Position numbers and translations under genes: made by a program
NCBI GenBank assembly: GCA_965207945.1
Contig: OZ242303.1
Coordinates: 124,001-188,000, forward strand
Direction: 5' to 3'
DNA length: 64,000 nucleotides
Source of the DNA: JAAOII01 sp965207945
GTDB taxonomy: Bacteria; Pseudomonadota; Gammaproteobacteria; CBDBNL01; JAAOII01
In this document: in pieces, positions 17,821 through 27,275 of the stretch
How positions within the stretch are numbered: the first letter of the stretch is position 1
Layout of the letters: every line of letters begins with the position of its first letter
Notes under the pieces: generated by a model
What the model was told of the DNA's origin: nothing
Seen by the model: the letters and a program-made list of their open reading frames with translations, nothing else
Databases searched by the model: none

Positions 17821-18134
17821 AAATGTATCTATATTAGTGGTTTAAAATATTAAATTTTTAATTAACCTATCGCTTTGATTAAGATAATCTTAGAAAGTCA
17901 AAACAAATAGCTAACTAAAGTACATGTAGGGTAACCCGTGAAAGAAATAAATTACCAATACGGGTTAATATTATACATATAAAATTTATGAATAACAATA
18001 AAATAATGTAAAATATTCGTATTAATTAAAAACACTCATCCGCTTTATTATAATAGCTATATTAAAGTGGCTTTAATAAAGTATAATAGTGGATAGTGAA
18101 ATACATTAACTAATAGTAGAGAATAGGGAATAAT
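17821..18134. promoter_or_regulatory. Divergent control region between glnA and mreB
   Basis: A 314-base AT-rich gap between divergently transcribed genes. Toward mreB there are two perfect TATAAT hexamers (18049-18054 and 18082-18087) in a partly repeated context (ctttattataatag, ctttaataaagtataatag), so tandem promoters are likely. Nearer glnA is an inverted repeat, listed separately. No ORF or RNA gene was seen. Confidence 0.45.
17932..17967. promoter_or_regulatory. Inverted repeat TAACCCGT / ACGGGTTA, possible operator
   Basis: Two perfect 8-base half-sites (17932-17939 and 17960-17967) separated by 20 bases, lying 112 bases upstream of the glnA start. There is no T-run, so a terminator is unlikely. 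The spacing of about 28 bases centre to centre would allow two protein subunits on nearly the same DNA face. The regulator is unknown. Confidence 0.35.
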
Positions 18135-19184
18135 ATGGCTTTTAGATGGCTTAGGGGCATGTTCTCCAATGATTTATCAATAGATTTGGGAACTGCGAAC
18201 ACATTGATTTATGTGAATGATCAAGGCGTTGTCCTTGCTGAACCCTCAGTGGTTTCAGTGCGTGAGGATGGTAATAATCGCTCGGTGGTTGCTGTGGGGC
18301 TGGAGGCAAAGAAAATGCTGGGCAGAACTCCAGAAAATATAACGGCTATTAGGCCCTTGAAAGACGGGGTGATAGCAGATTTTAATGTTACTGAGAAGAT
18401 GTTGAAATACTTTATCAGTAAAGTTCATAAAAACAACCTAATTAAGCCCAGTCCGCGAGTTCTTATATGTGTGCCTTGTAAAGCAACTCAGGTTGAAAGG
18501 CGCGCGATTAAAGAGTCCGCTTATGGCGCTGGTGCCAGAGAGGTATTTCTTGTGGAAGAGCCACTCGCAGCTGCGATTGGAGCGGGATTGCCCATTGAAG
18601 ATGCTACTGGTTCAATGGTGATGGATATAGGGGGCGGAACAACAGAAATAGCGGTTTTATCACTCGGTGGCGCAGTGTTTTCCAACTCAATACGAGTAGG
18701 CGGCGATAGGTTTGATGACCATATTACTTCTTATGTTAAACGTAAGTATGGTTGCCTTATTGGTGAGGTTACTGCGGAAAGAATTAAGATTGAAATAGGA
18801 ACCGCTTATCCCAACTCTAAAGAAACCTTGGAGATAGAAGTTAGAGGGCGGATGTTAGCGGAAGGGGTGCCGCGTAATATTATGTTGAACTCACAGGAAA
18901 TATTTGAAGCATTGAATGAGCCGTTGTCCACTATGGTGGAAGAGGCGAAAGCAACTTTAGAGAATGTTCCCCCAGAACTGGCGTCTGATGTCGCAGAGAA
19001 GGGTATGGTGCTTACGGGTGGAGGGGCTTTGTTGCGAGATATTGATAAGCTTTTTGCTGACGAAATAGGTATTCCTGTCATAGTTGCGGAAGATCCGCTT
19101 ACCTGTGTAGTCCGTGGAGGCGGAATAGCCCTTAGCTTAATCAATAAAAAAGAGAGCTTTGAATTGCTTTTTTCTGGCGAATAA
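18135..19184 (+). CDS. mreB: Rod-shape actin homologue MreB
   Basis: 349 codons, typical. MreB forms membrane-bound filaments that guide lateral wall synthesis. The actin-fold phosphate motifs are seen in LSIDLGTANTLIYV and VMDIGGGTTEIAVLSLGG, and the adenosine motif in GMVLTGGGALL. The N-terminal MAFRWLRGMF can form the amphipathic membrane-binding helix known in gammaproteobacterial MreB. First gene of mreB-mreC-mreD-yhdP. Confidence 0.97.
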   Translation: MAFRWLRGMFSNDLSIDLGTANTLIYVNDQGVVLAEPSVVSVREDGNNRSVVAVGLEAKKMLGRTPENITAIRPLKDGVIADFNVTEKMLKYFISKVHKNNLIKPSPRVLICVPCKATQVERRAIKESAYGAGAREVFLVEEPLAAAIGAGLPIEDATGSMVMDIGGGTTEIAVLSLGGAVFSNSIRVGGDRFDDHITSYVKRKYGCLIGEVTAERIKIEIGTAYPNSKETLEIEVRGRMLAEGVPRNIMLNSQEIFEALNEPLSTMVEEAKATLENVPPELASDVAEKGMVLTGGGALLRDIDKLFADEIGIPVIVAEDPLTCVVRGGGIALSLINKKESFELLFSGE

Positions 19185-20054
19185 TTGGCAAGAAAATTTA
19201 GACAAGGTGCAGAGGCGCAGCAACACCGCATAGGTGCTTTATATAAAACAATATTTTTGTTTTTTATATCGGTTCTGCTATTATTGCTGGAACCAAGGGT
19301 TGAGGGGCTTGGATTAATTAGGAAAGGGGTGAATTATCTATTAGCGCCCGCTTATGTAACTGTGGATTGGGTGGCAAAACAGCAGAGTTCCCTATCGAAA
19401 TTTTGGACTTCCAACACACAACAAATATCAACTATTACTCAGCTTGAATCGGATAATATTGTATTGAATGAAGAGCTTTGGCACTTAAGACAAGTCCAGC
19501 AAGAAAATGCTGAATTAAGAAAATTATGGAGTTATAAGCAAACGCATTTTAACAATACTTCCATTAAGCTTTCAAGAGTTATAGGGGGCAAAGTAAATAG
19601 TCATATTAAAGAGTTAATCTTTGATTTGGGACAGCTGGATGGAGTGAAAGATGGAATGGTTGTAACATCTTATGAAGGGTTGGTTGGACAGGTCATTACT
19701 GTAGGTATAAGTAGTAGCAGAGCTTTAGCTATTACAGATGCTCGTCACTCAGTTCCAATTATGGTGCAACGTAGCAGGGATCGCTTTATTCTGGATGGCA
19801 CAGGAGCGGATAATATTTTGGAGGCAACGGATTTACATACATACATCAATGTTAAGGAAGGGGATATTCTATTAACTTCGGGTTTAGGTGGCAGATTTCC
19901 GGCGGGGATACCAGTAGCTAAGGTAGTCGCCATCACTGACAAAGAAAGAGTTTCATTGCGTGATTTAAGGGCGCAGCCCCTGGCGCAACCGCGAGTAGTG
20001 GAGCTGGTTATGGTTAGAGAGGGAGTTTCTTATAAAGAGTGGGAAAATGAATAG
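19185..20054 (+). CDS. mreC: Cell-shape protein MreC
   Basis: 289 codons starting with TTG directly after the mreB stop. A short cytoplasmic N-terminus is followed by one transmembrane segment (residues ~20-40), a coiled coil (~70-110, LESDNIVLNEELWHLRQ) and the periplasmic beta domain (VIGGKVNSHIKELIFDLGQ ... GLVGQVI). MreC links MreB to the penicillin-binding proteins. There is no ATG near this position and the abutting stop supports the TTG start. Confidence 0.95.
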   Translation: MARKFRQGAEAQQHRIGALYKTIFLFFISVLLLLLEPRVEGLGLIRKGVNYLLAPAYVTVDWVAKQQSSLSKFWTSNTQQISTITQLESDNIVLNEELWHLRQVQQENAELRKLWSYKQTHFNNTSIKLSRVIGGKVNSHIKELIFDLGQLDGVKDGMVVTSYEGLVGQVITVGISSSRALAITDARHSVPIMVQRSRDRFILDGTGADNILEATDLHTYINVKEGDILLTSGLGGRFPAGIPVAKVVAITDKERVSLRDLRAQPLAQPRVVELVMVREGVSYKEWENE

Positions 20055-20532
20055 TAACCCATTGATTATTATATATGCGGTTATTACTATGATATTGAGT
20101 ATGGTACTTGAATCACTGGAATTACTGTGGGGAAGTTGGGCATTTCTGGCGCCCTCTTGGGTGCTTGTTTTCTTACTTTTTTGGAGTAGCTATTATCCCA
20201 GTATATTTGGTGTGGGGATGGCTTGGATTTTTGGCTTGCTAATGGATGTATGGTTATCTACTCCTTTGGGGCAACATGCTTTATTATTTTTGCTGGCAAA
20301 TTTTTTCATTAGCTTTGCTTATGATAGTTTTAAGGAGCTCAACATAGTAAGCCAGTGTTTGATTGTGGGAGTAATAACTCTTATATATAAATTATTTATC
20401 CTGTTGCTTGCTTTTGATGTGGGGGTGCTGTTAACTCAGTCGGTCTTTGTATACATAGGGGCTGTGCTAAGCTCGGCAATCTTATGGTCTCTTCTTAGTT
20501 TAACTCAACTGAGGGCAGTCAGAAGGGTATGA
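20047..20532 (+). CDS. mreD: Cell-shape membrane protein MreD
   Basis: 161 codons, about five hydrophobic segments, overlapping mreC by 8 bases. The family pattern WxxLxxxPxxL is loosely present (LAPSWVLVFLLFWSSYYP) and GMAWIFGLLMDVWLSTPLGQHAL is the most conserved MreD segment. It is part of the elongasome. The next gene overlaps it by four bases (ATGA). Confidence 0.93.
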   Translation: MNSNPLIIIYAVITMILSMVLESLELLWGSWAFLAPSWVLVFLLFWSSYYPSIFGVGMAWIFGLLMDVWLSTPLGQHALLFLLANFFISFAYDSFKELNIVSQCLIVGVITLIYKLFILLLAFDVGVLLTQSVFVYIGAVLSSAILWSLLSLTQLRAVRRV

Positions 20533-23500
20533 TGAAGAGCAAGTTGAACTTGCGACGGGGAGGGGCTATATTTCTATGGAGCGCAGGTGTAGCATTGGTG
20601 CTTCTGTCTTTATTGGTTATTACCTTTCAGTTGTTGTCTCTGATAGTTAATGACAGTCCACATTATAAACAGCGGATAATATCATTTTTGCAAGAACAAA
20701 CTAACCTGGTTATTGATGTCGATGATATGTCTCTGGGTTGGGGCGGCGGCACACTTGCCTCACTTCCCACTCTAACCTTACATCATATAAAGTGGCACAG
20801 TCCTGATGACACAGTATCTATGGAGGCATCCCGAGCATCCATTGGAATTGATCTTCTTGCTTATCTTTATAGAGGAACTCCCGTAAATGTTAATCTCCAA
20901 CAGGGAGATCTCACAATCAGTCAAGATATTTTGGGTGGAGAAGGTGATTCTGATTTACCAAATATCCGCGTTGGATTAACACTGAATAATTTTAGAGCAC
21001 GCATCAAAGAAAATGATGCTTTGGTTGTTAATATCGCGCAACAGAAGGTGGAACTTACTAACAGAAAATTACGCAGCATAGGGCAAGGGGATATGAAGTT
21101 TGGAGATAAGGATATTATGAGCTTTCGCTTCGCATTTAATCTGGGCGGTGAGGCGGAACAAAGAGGGCTTTATCTTGCTATAGAGGATATTACGTTAGAT
21201 GTGGGTTGGCAAAAGATGCTTGCTAAGATTAATTTGCCGCAAGATATATATGCGGATGTTAATTCTTTTACATCTCGGTTAGAAAAATTATTGGGACAGG
21301 GTAAGTTATGGATTAATTTCAATAAGCAAGGAGAAATAGTATTCAAGACAGATATTGTATTGCCAACTGTTGTCATGAATATGAATAGGACTATTGCTAT
21401 GGATGATGTTAAGTTTATTAGTAAGTTTACTTATAACTATAATAACCCGACGCATCGTTGGGAATGGAGATTAGGAGTTTTTGAGGCAATGTTAAGTAAT
21501 GGGGGCGGGGGCAGAAGTAGTGGTAGTAGTGCGACTGGCAAATATGTATCTTTTCGTGACTTTGTGGTAGCGGGGCAACGTGGGAAGTGGAGCATAATAG
21601 CCCCTTCAGCTAATTTTGCGGATATTAGTAATTTTGCCTTACAAACTGTTTCTAATCAAAATATAGTGGATAATATTGCCGCTTATGGCACCACAGGGAT
21701 TATGTATGATTTTAATTTAGAGGTGATAGGCAAGACCAATGAAACAGCCGCTTCTTTTATGCTTGATGGCAGAGTAGAAGATATATCCATAACAGCCGTT
21801 ACACCTATTCCTGGAGCAACTAATATAAGCGGCAATTTGGCGCTGCGCAATAGTGTTGGTTGGTTTGAACTGGATGATTATAATAGTAAGTTGTTGATTC
21901 CTGAAATTTATCCTGAGCCATTTGTCTTTGGTTATGCAAAAGGTTTGTTTATGTGGGAGTGGATTGAACCGGGAGAATTGATTATTTCAGGAGCGGTGCA
22001 TGATATACGTGATGGGGATATGCGCGCCAGCATGGAAATGGATTTACATTCAATACCACTGCAGAATGGTTATATTGACTTAGTGGTGGGGGCGCAACAA
22101 GCAAATATACAACAAACAAGAACTTTCATACCCTGGAGAACTATTAATCCAGGCACTGCCGCTTGGCTTGATAGGTCATTACAGGGAGGGTTAGTTAATG
22201 AAGTGGCGTTGTCTATGAGAGCGGATGTTAAGGATATGGCTCATCCACAGACCACTTTTGAGCTTGCCGTTGCTGTTCAGGATGGGGTGTTGCGGTATAG
22301 TGAAGGTGACTTACCCATAAGAGCAAAACAATTTGATGTTTTTATGGATACAGAAAACTTGGTGGTGCAATTGCCACAAGGAGCTGAAGTTGGCAAGATT
22401 GCTAATATGACAAATGGTTATGGCGTTGTTGCTTTGAGTAGTGGCGACTTTACTCTTGGAGGGGATGGCATAATTGATTTAGGTGAATTACCCTATCTCC
22501 TTGCCAGCTATTTGCTGGATGAAGAACAGCAGTCGTATGAGTGGAATAGTGGTGGAATATCTCAAGGTAATTGGGAGGTTAAATACAATCTGCGCAATGG
22601 TGACTTTCAAGGCATTAGCTTAGATGTGGATATTTTGGATGCTCAATTGGGTTTGCCTGATAGTGATTATAAGATGGATGATATAAATGGAAGGGTATCC
22701 TTCTCTGACACCGCTGGATATGGCGGCGACTTTACAGGAATGTTGGGGGATAATTCTTTGACTGGTAATTTTTTGACTCGCGGTAAGCAGAATTTTTTGC
22801 AGCTGGAAGGAACCTTTGTGGCGGAGGATTATTTGCCAGAGGAGATAAGAAAATACATTTCTGGTGAGAGTGATTTTGTATTAAGATTGTATGCTGAGGC
22901 AAAGGGTGAGTTGAGTTTTTCTGAATATTTTATTGAGTCAGATTTACATGACTTGGAACTACAATTGCCTTATCCTCTTAGCAAAAGTCGGACTGATAAA
23001 TTACCGACTAAGCTTTTTGGTAAAATTGATTCGCAAGAATCTTTTAATTATCTTCAGCTAAGCAACCGCGCCAATATTAACTGGAAATCTAATGAAGGTA
23101 ATTTGCATGGATTATTATTGCAAGTTCCAGCACAACGGGGGAAGCAATATAATAGTAAACGGATTCCTGATTTGGGTGCTTATTTTGATAGTACACCAAT
23201 TCCCAATGGGCTGGTTATAGCGGTGGGAAGTTCTCCCAGTGAGCCCGTGAGCACATCACATATTACAAATATTACAGCATGGGCGGATGTTGCTACAGCA
23301 GTTGGACTGATGAAAACTAACGCTCCTTCCAATAAAGCGAGTATCATCACAACCTTGGATACATTATTTGATGGACTGCTAACCTATCGCGACAATTTTC
23401 CTTATTGGGATATAAAAATAACCGATGTTGAATGGCAAAATAAGCAATATGATGAGATTAAGGTTAACTATGATAGCGATACGTACCCCTGGATTGAATT

Positions 23501-24548
23501 TGCTCTGCCTGCAATTAATGGCAGGTTATTTGCTGAGGCGCACCCGCACCAGCTATCCATAGAGATTGATAATCTATATCTTCCTAAAAAAGAGGAGGAA
23601 GAAGAAAAAGGAATACTTGATGACTTGCCTCAAGAACTTAAAGCCCCAGCAAGTTTTGCGGGTATTCCAATTATTAATCTTACGATTAGCAATATTTTTT
23701 ATGATGAGATACTGCTGGGTAATATTCACTTGTTTGTCGATGCTATTAACGATGGTGAATTAGTAATTGAAGTTGATAACAGCGTTGTAATGGGGCTGGC
23801 AACTGACGTCAATTTTGCTTGGTCATTACAATCACCAGCTAGCAGCGCAATTAATCTTGCTATAACAAGTGCAGGCGATTTACCGGCAGGGTTTATATCA
23901 ACGATAGCGGCAAATGATGTTGACTTACGTTTGCGTTGGAATTGGGAAGGTCTAAACAAGGAATTTGATAACTGGTATGAGACGGCAACAGGTTCTTTAA
24001 GAATTAATACCGGGAAAGGAAGTTTAGCAAGCAACAGGGTAAACATATTGACTAATTTATTTAGTTTGTTAAATATTGATAATTTAGGGAGCAGGGCAGT
24101 GGGAGATTTTTCTGATATATCCGCTTCTAAATTAACATTTAGAAAGATACGTTCAGATATGAATCTACATGGTGGTAATTTTATTATTGAGGATGAAGCA
24201 ACCGCTGATTTTTCTTTTCTTAATATCAGGGCTACGGGTTCTTATGAACTTAGAAACAAACAGTTGGATCATAGAGTTACGGTCAGTTCTCCAACCAGTA
24301 AAATTTTACCTATAGCTGCATTATTGTTAGGGGCTTCATCTCTAACTCCTCTGTTATTGTCAGTAGATATTGCTGGCGGAGATTTTATAAATCGTTTTAG
24401 TAGCGCGGTTTATAATGTTAATGGGACATTGAAGAATCCACAATCTTCCTTAGCGCAGATAAGCGATGTGTCGGGTAAAAAATTAGAGCCCGAAGATTTG
24501 GCAAACCAAGTTGACGTCCAAAGTCGCCTCCGCAACCTAAACTTCTAA
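20529..24548 (+). CDS. yhdP: YhdP-family AsmA-like envelope protein
   Basis: 1339 codons, matching the size of the family. One N-terminal transmembrane helix (residues ~15-38) is followed by a very long beta-rich periplasmic region. The C-terminal AsmA-like segment (GSLRINTGKGSL ... FLNIRATGSYELRNKQLDHRVTV, kept here only as landmarks at its two ends) is recognisable. Known YhdP proteins bridge inner and outer membrane and take part in phospholipid transport with TamB and YdbH. In many gammaproteobacteria maf and rng lie between mreD and yhdP; here they are absent and the ATG overlaps the mreD stop. An acidic insertion KKEEEEEEKG is near residue 1020. Confidence 0.88.
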   Translation: MMKSKLNLRRGGAIFLWSAGVALVLLSLLVITFQLLSLIVNDSPHYKQRIISFLQEQTNLVIDVDDMSLGWGGGTLASLPTLTLHHIKWHSPDDTVSMEASRASIGIDLLAYLYRGTPVNVNLQQGDLTISQDILGGEGDSDLPNIRVGLTLNNFRARIKENDALVVNIAQQKVELTNRKLRSIGQGDMKFGDKDIMSFRFAFNLGGEAEQRGLYLAIEDITLDVGWQKMLAKINLPQDIYADVNSFTSRLEKLLGQGKLWINFNKQGEIVFKTDIVLPTVVMNMNRTIAMDDVKFISKFTYNYNNPTHRWEWRLGVFEAMLSNGGGGRSSGSSATGKYVSFRDFVVAGQRGKWSIIAPSANFADISNFALQTVSNQNIVDNIAAYGTTGIMYDFNLEVIGKTNETAASFMLDGRVEDISITAVTPIPGATNISGNLALRNSVGWFELDDYNSKLLIPEIYPEPFVFGYAKGLFMWEWIEPGELIISGAVHDIRDGDMRASMEMDLHSIPLQNGYIDLVVGAQQANIQQTRTFIPWRTINPGTAAWLDRSLQGGLVNEVALSMRADVKDMAHPQTTFELAVAVQDGVLRYSEGDLPIRAKQFDVFMDTENLVVQLPQGAEVGKIANMTNGYGVVALSSGDFTLGGDGIIDLGELPYLLASYLLDEEQQSYEWNSGGISQGNWEVKYNLRNGDFQGISLDVDILDAQLGLPDSDYKMDDINGRVSFSDTAGYGGDFTGMLGDNSLTGNFLTRGKQNFLQLEGTFVAEDYLPEEIRKYISGESDFVLRLYAEAKGELSFSEYFIESDLHDLELQLPYPLSKSRTDKLPTKLFGKIDSQESFNYLQLSNRANINWKSNEGNLHGLLLQVPAQRGKQYNSKRIPDLGAYFDSTPIPNGLVIAVGSSPSEPVSTSHITNITAWADVATAVGLMKTNAPSNKASIITTLDTLFDGLLTYRDNFPYWDIKITDVEWQNKQYDEIKVNYDSDTYPWIEFALPAINGRLFAEAHPHQLSIEIDNLYLPKKEEEEEKGILDDLPQELKAPASFAGIPIINLTISNIFYDEILLGNIHLFVDAINDGELVIEVDNSVVMGLATDVNFAWSLQSPASSAINLAITSAGDLPAGFISTIAANDVDLRLRWNWEGLNKEFDNWYETATGSLRINTGKGSLASNRVNILTNLFSLLNIDNLGSRAVGDFSDISASKLTFRKIRSDMNLHGGNFIIEDEATADFSFLNIRATGSYELRNKQLDHRVTVSSPTSKILPIAALLLGASSLTPLLLSVDIAGGDFINRFSSAVYNVNGTLKNPQSSLAQISDVSGKKLEPEDLANQVDVQSRLRNLNF

Positions 24549-24556
24549 TCTGCTTT

Positions 24557-25222
24557 TTATTCAATTCCTTCTAAAAGAGGGACGAATAAAACGCCGTCAT
24601 AGCTACTTGTTTCTGCCTTGCCGTTATTGAAAGTTACAAACTTTAATCGTTGTGATTTTTCCTCCCCCAAAGGCAGGACTATGCATCCTTTATAAGAGAT
24701 TTGTTTGGACAACTCCTCTGGTATTTTATCTGTAGCGGCGGATATGATAATTGCATCAAAATACTGTTCCTCTTTCCACCCCATATTGCCATCTTTATGG
24801 GCAAATTTAATATTATTTATATTGAGCTGTTTGATATTTTGTTTAGCTTTATCAAGCAATGGAGCAATTCTTTCCACTGCATATACTTGCTTAAACAGAT
24901 ACGACAATATAGCCGACTGATAACCGCATCCACACCCTATTTCTAATACCTTGTTAAAACTCCCGCCTATTTTACTTAAACCGTTTAACGTTATTTCTGT
25001 AATTCGGGCAACTGTATAGGGCTGTGAGATAGTTTGTTTCCAGCCAATAGGTAAGGCAATATTTTCGTAAGCGCGATGACTTATACCGCTATCCACAAAT
25101 ATGTGGCGAGGAACTTCACTCATGGCATTAAGAACTGTTTCATTCTTAATCCCATCATCACGTAATTGTTCTATTAATCTTAGACGCGCTCTTGAGGATG
25201 TCATTCCACTGCCTAATATCAT
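24557..25222 (-). CDS. pcm: Protein-L-isoaspartate O-methyltransferase
   Basis: 221 codons; ATG 25204 (MTSSRARLRLIEQL) is an equally good start and matches the family length better. The enzyme methylates isoaspartyl residues to start repair of aged proteins. PIGWKQTISQPYTVARIT and the SAM loop VLEIGCGCGYQSAIL are characteristic, as is the C-terminal VLFVPLLEG. It follows nlpD by 17 bases on the same strand, the conserved pcm-nlpD neighbourhood, though the order here is nlpD then pcm and no surE or rpoS is present. Confidence 0.93.
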   Translation of the reverse strand: MILGSGMTSSRARLRLIEQLRDDGIKNETVLNAMSEVPRHIFVDSGISHRAYENIALPIGWKQTISQPYTVARITEITLNGLSKIGGSFNKVLEIGCGCGYQSAILSYLFKQVYAVERIAPLLDKAKQNIKQLNINNIKFAHKDGNMGWKEEQYFDAIIISAATDKIPEELSKQISYKGCIVLPLGEEKSQRLKFVTFNNGKAETSSYDGVLFVPLLEGIE

Positions 25223-25239
25223 ATTAGCTCTTAGTCCTA

Positions 25240-26151
25240 TTATTGTAGCAGCAGCTTAATTGGGTCAATGCTTTTTCCTTCTTTGCGCATTTCAAAATAT
25301 ATCTTCTCTTGCGGCACTCCTCCTCCGCGGCTATTAGCGGTGATTGCGATATTCTCCCCTCTATTGACATCTTGATCTGCTTTGACTAAGGTTGCTGAGT
25401 TTTCTGCATACACGCTTAAGTAACCACCTTGATGGCTTATAAGGACAAGCTTTCCATATTCTTCCAGTTCGTTGCCAACATAAACTACTCGTCCATTATT
25501 GACAGCCCGCACATCCGTTTTAGTCGCTGAGAAAATATAAACTCCATTTTTAGATGCGACTTTTTCGTAATCGGGGTTGCCTTTAACTGGCCACATCCAG
25601 CCACGCTTTGATAATGGTGGCGGGTCTGCTGGAATTATTGCAGCGGTCTGTTCTTTGCCTTTTCCTTGGGAGGCGGCAGGCACTGATACCTTTGCAGAGG
25701 TTTTGGCTGTAGATTTAACTTGCTGGTTTTTTATGTTGACGGGTTTCTTTGAGTTACTAGCGGTGGATTTTTTTGTTGCTTGTTCCCCCGCCTTTTGTTC
25801 CCCCGCCTTTTGTTTCCCCCCTTTGTCGAGATTCAGCACCTGTCCCGGAGATATTACGTAGTTGCCGCCTAAATCATTATTTTTTGCTATGTCGCGATAG
25901 TCCAAGTCATATTTCTCAGCTATGAGAAAAACACTATCACCTTTCTTAACTTTATATTGAGAAGGGATTTTTGCGCTTTTGCTTTTAATGTCGCGTGTTG
26001 GCGCTCCATTCAAGTAGGTAATCTTCACCCCATCTATTATTTCTTGGGATGGACCTCTGGTAGCGCAAGAAGCTAAAGAAGCCAGAAAAATTGAACAACT
26101 CAATATAAGCGCATATTGTAGCCAGCTGCTTAGGGTAATTTTAATTCTCAT
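25240..26151 (-). CDS. nlpD: NlpD-type lipoprotein, amidase activator with LysM and degenerate LytM domain
   Basis: 303 codons from ATG 26151 (MRIKITLSSWL); the frame also opens at 26184 but that would place extra residues before the signal. Lipobox LASC precedes GPSQEII. A LysM domain follows (YKVKKGDSVFLIAEKYDL ... GQVLNL), then a Lys/Ala/Gly/Glu linker with KAGEQ repeats and a C-terminal M23 fold (GKLVLISHQGGYLSVYAEN). The zinc ligands of active LytM enzymes are missing (NGVYIF and YAEN replace the HxxxD and HxH positions). This fits an activator of cell-division amidases rather than an enzyme. Confidence 0.88.
   Translation of the reverse strand: MRIKITLSSWLQYALILSCSIFLASLASCATRGPSQEIIDGVKITYLNGAPTRDIKSKSAKIPSQYKVKKGDSVFLIAEKYDLDYRDIAKNNDLGGNYVISPGQVLNLDKGGKQKAGEQKAGEQATKKSTASNSKKPVNIKNQQVKSTAKTSAKVSVPAASQGKGKEQTAAIIPADPPPLSKRGWMWPVKGNPDYEKVASKNGVYIFSATKTDVRAVNNGRVVYVGNELEEYGKLVLISHQGGYLSVYAENSATLVKADQDVNRGENIAITANSRGGGVPQEKIYFEMRKEGKSIDPIKLLLQ
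25786..25822 (+). repeat. 15-base in-frame minisatellite inside nlpD
   Basis: The phrase ttgttcccccgcctt is repeated about three times, encoding KAGEQ units in the linker between LysM and LytM. The unit length is a multiple of three. Confidence 0.6.
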
Positions 26152-27046
26152 TAATAGAGGAATTATTGTTAGAAGGACTTGCAAACCTTATGCTTATCCA
26201 TTTAAGGAAGACAACAAATAAAATTGCTGCTATAAAAGCCATAACTGCCTCAATTAAATAGCTAGGTTCGCCAATTAAACTGGAATATTTGTTGGGGGTT
26301 AATAACATTAAACCTTCCGCGTTATCCTGCCAGGGCCATAGTTTGGGTAAAGAGCCCACCATTAGTCCCAACATAAAACCTAAGGTTTGCTTTTGGTAAT
26401 ACTTTAGCGCTAAAAATATTACTTTGCTGAAAGTAAAAACCATAAAAATTGCGCCGCAAGCAAAGATTGCCAAGGTACCGATTTGGAGATTAACTGCTGC
26501 CTCTATCAATGGCTCATATATTCCAATTATTAATAAAATAAAGCTACCAGATATTCCTGGTAATAACATAGCGCAAATTGCCAGGGCTCCAGCAAAGAAG
26601 ATATTAATTGGGGTAAATGCGAAGTTAATTTCTACTAAGAAATTAAGGGCTAACCCGCTTGCTAATCCAGCCCAGAATAATATAAGCAGTAAATATGAGC
26701 GATGAATAAGTCCTACTACTGAGGCGCAAATCAGACCAGCGAAGAAGGCATAAATAATTGAGGGAAACTCTTCAAGAGCGAAGTGAACTATGCTTGCCGC
26801 CCCAGCTATGCCGCTAATCATGCCGCTACCGAGGACTATAAAAAAGAGAATATTATATTCTTTTTGCAAACGAGCAAATTGTAACTTTAGCAACGCTGCA
26901 AAGAAGCCCAAATTAATTGCGGCTAACGATGTTATCAGTTTATTGTAGATGCCGGTAAGCAAAGCAATGGTTCCGCCAGATACACCTGGTACCAGGTCGG
27001 CAATACCCATAGCAATACCTTTAAGATATAGTAATAAGTTATTCAT
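26141..27046 (-). CDS. DUF368 membrane transporter (PopT-type)
   Basis: 301 codons from ATG 27046 (MNNLLLYLKGIAMG); a further ATG at 27067 exists. Signature DUF368 opening GIADLVPGVSGGTIALLTGIY, a second GISGSFILLIIGIYEPLI half-repeat and about nine hydrophobic segments. Recent work on this family (PopT) supports a role in recycling undecaprenyl phosphate across the cytoplasmic membrane. The 3' end overlaps the chosen nlpD start by 11 bases, suggesting cotranscription with nlpD and pcm, which also serve the envelope. Confidence 0.85.
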   Translation of the reverse strand: MNNLLLYLKGIAMGIADLVPGVSGGTIALLTGIYNKLITSLAAINLGFFAALLKLQFARLQKEYNILFFIVLGSGMISGIAGAASIVHFALEEFPSIIYAFFAGLICASVVGLIHRSYLLLILFWAGLASGLALNFLVEINFAFTPINIFFAGALAICAMLLPGISGSFILLIIGIYEPLIEAAVNLQIGTLAIFACGAIFMVFTFSKVIFLALKYYQKQTLGFMLGLMVGSLPKLWPWQDNAEGLMLLTPNKYSSLIGEPSYLIEAVMAFIAAILFVVFLKWISIRFASPSNNNSSINEN

Positions 27047-27275
27047 AGGTTTTATTATAAATAGCAAAATTAAAATAAGCCATTACTGATAAGTGTTTGA
27101 TAACACAATACAAGTTTATGTTGTGGTGGCGGCAAGGAGTAATTTAGGACTTACCTTGAGGAAAAAAGGCAATCCTGCAAAAATATTATGCAATTGCGTC
27201 CGCTTTTAAACAATTTTAGCTTATAATAGAGGCAGTGGTCAATAAAATTATGACAATTTCAAATGGAGAAAAGCT

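Noticed and set aside
26141..27046. Phosphate or sugar permease
   Set aside because: The GIADLVPGVSGGT signature is specific to DUF368.
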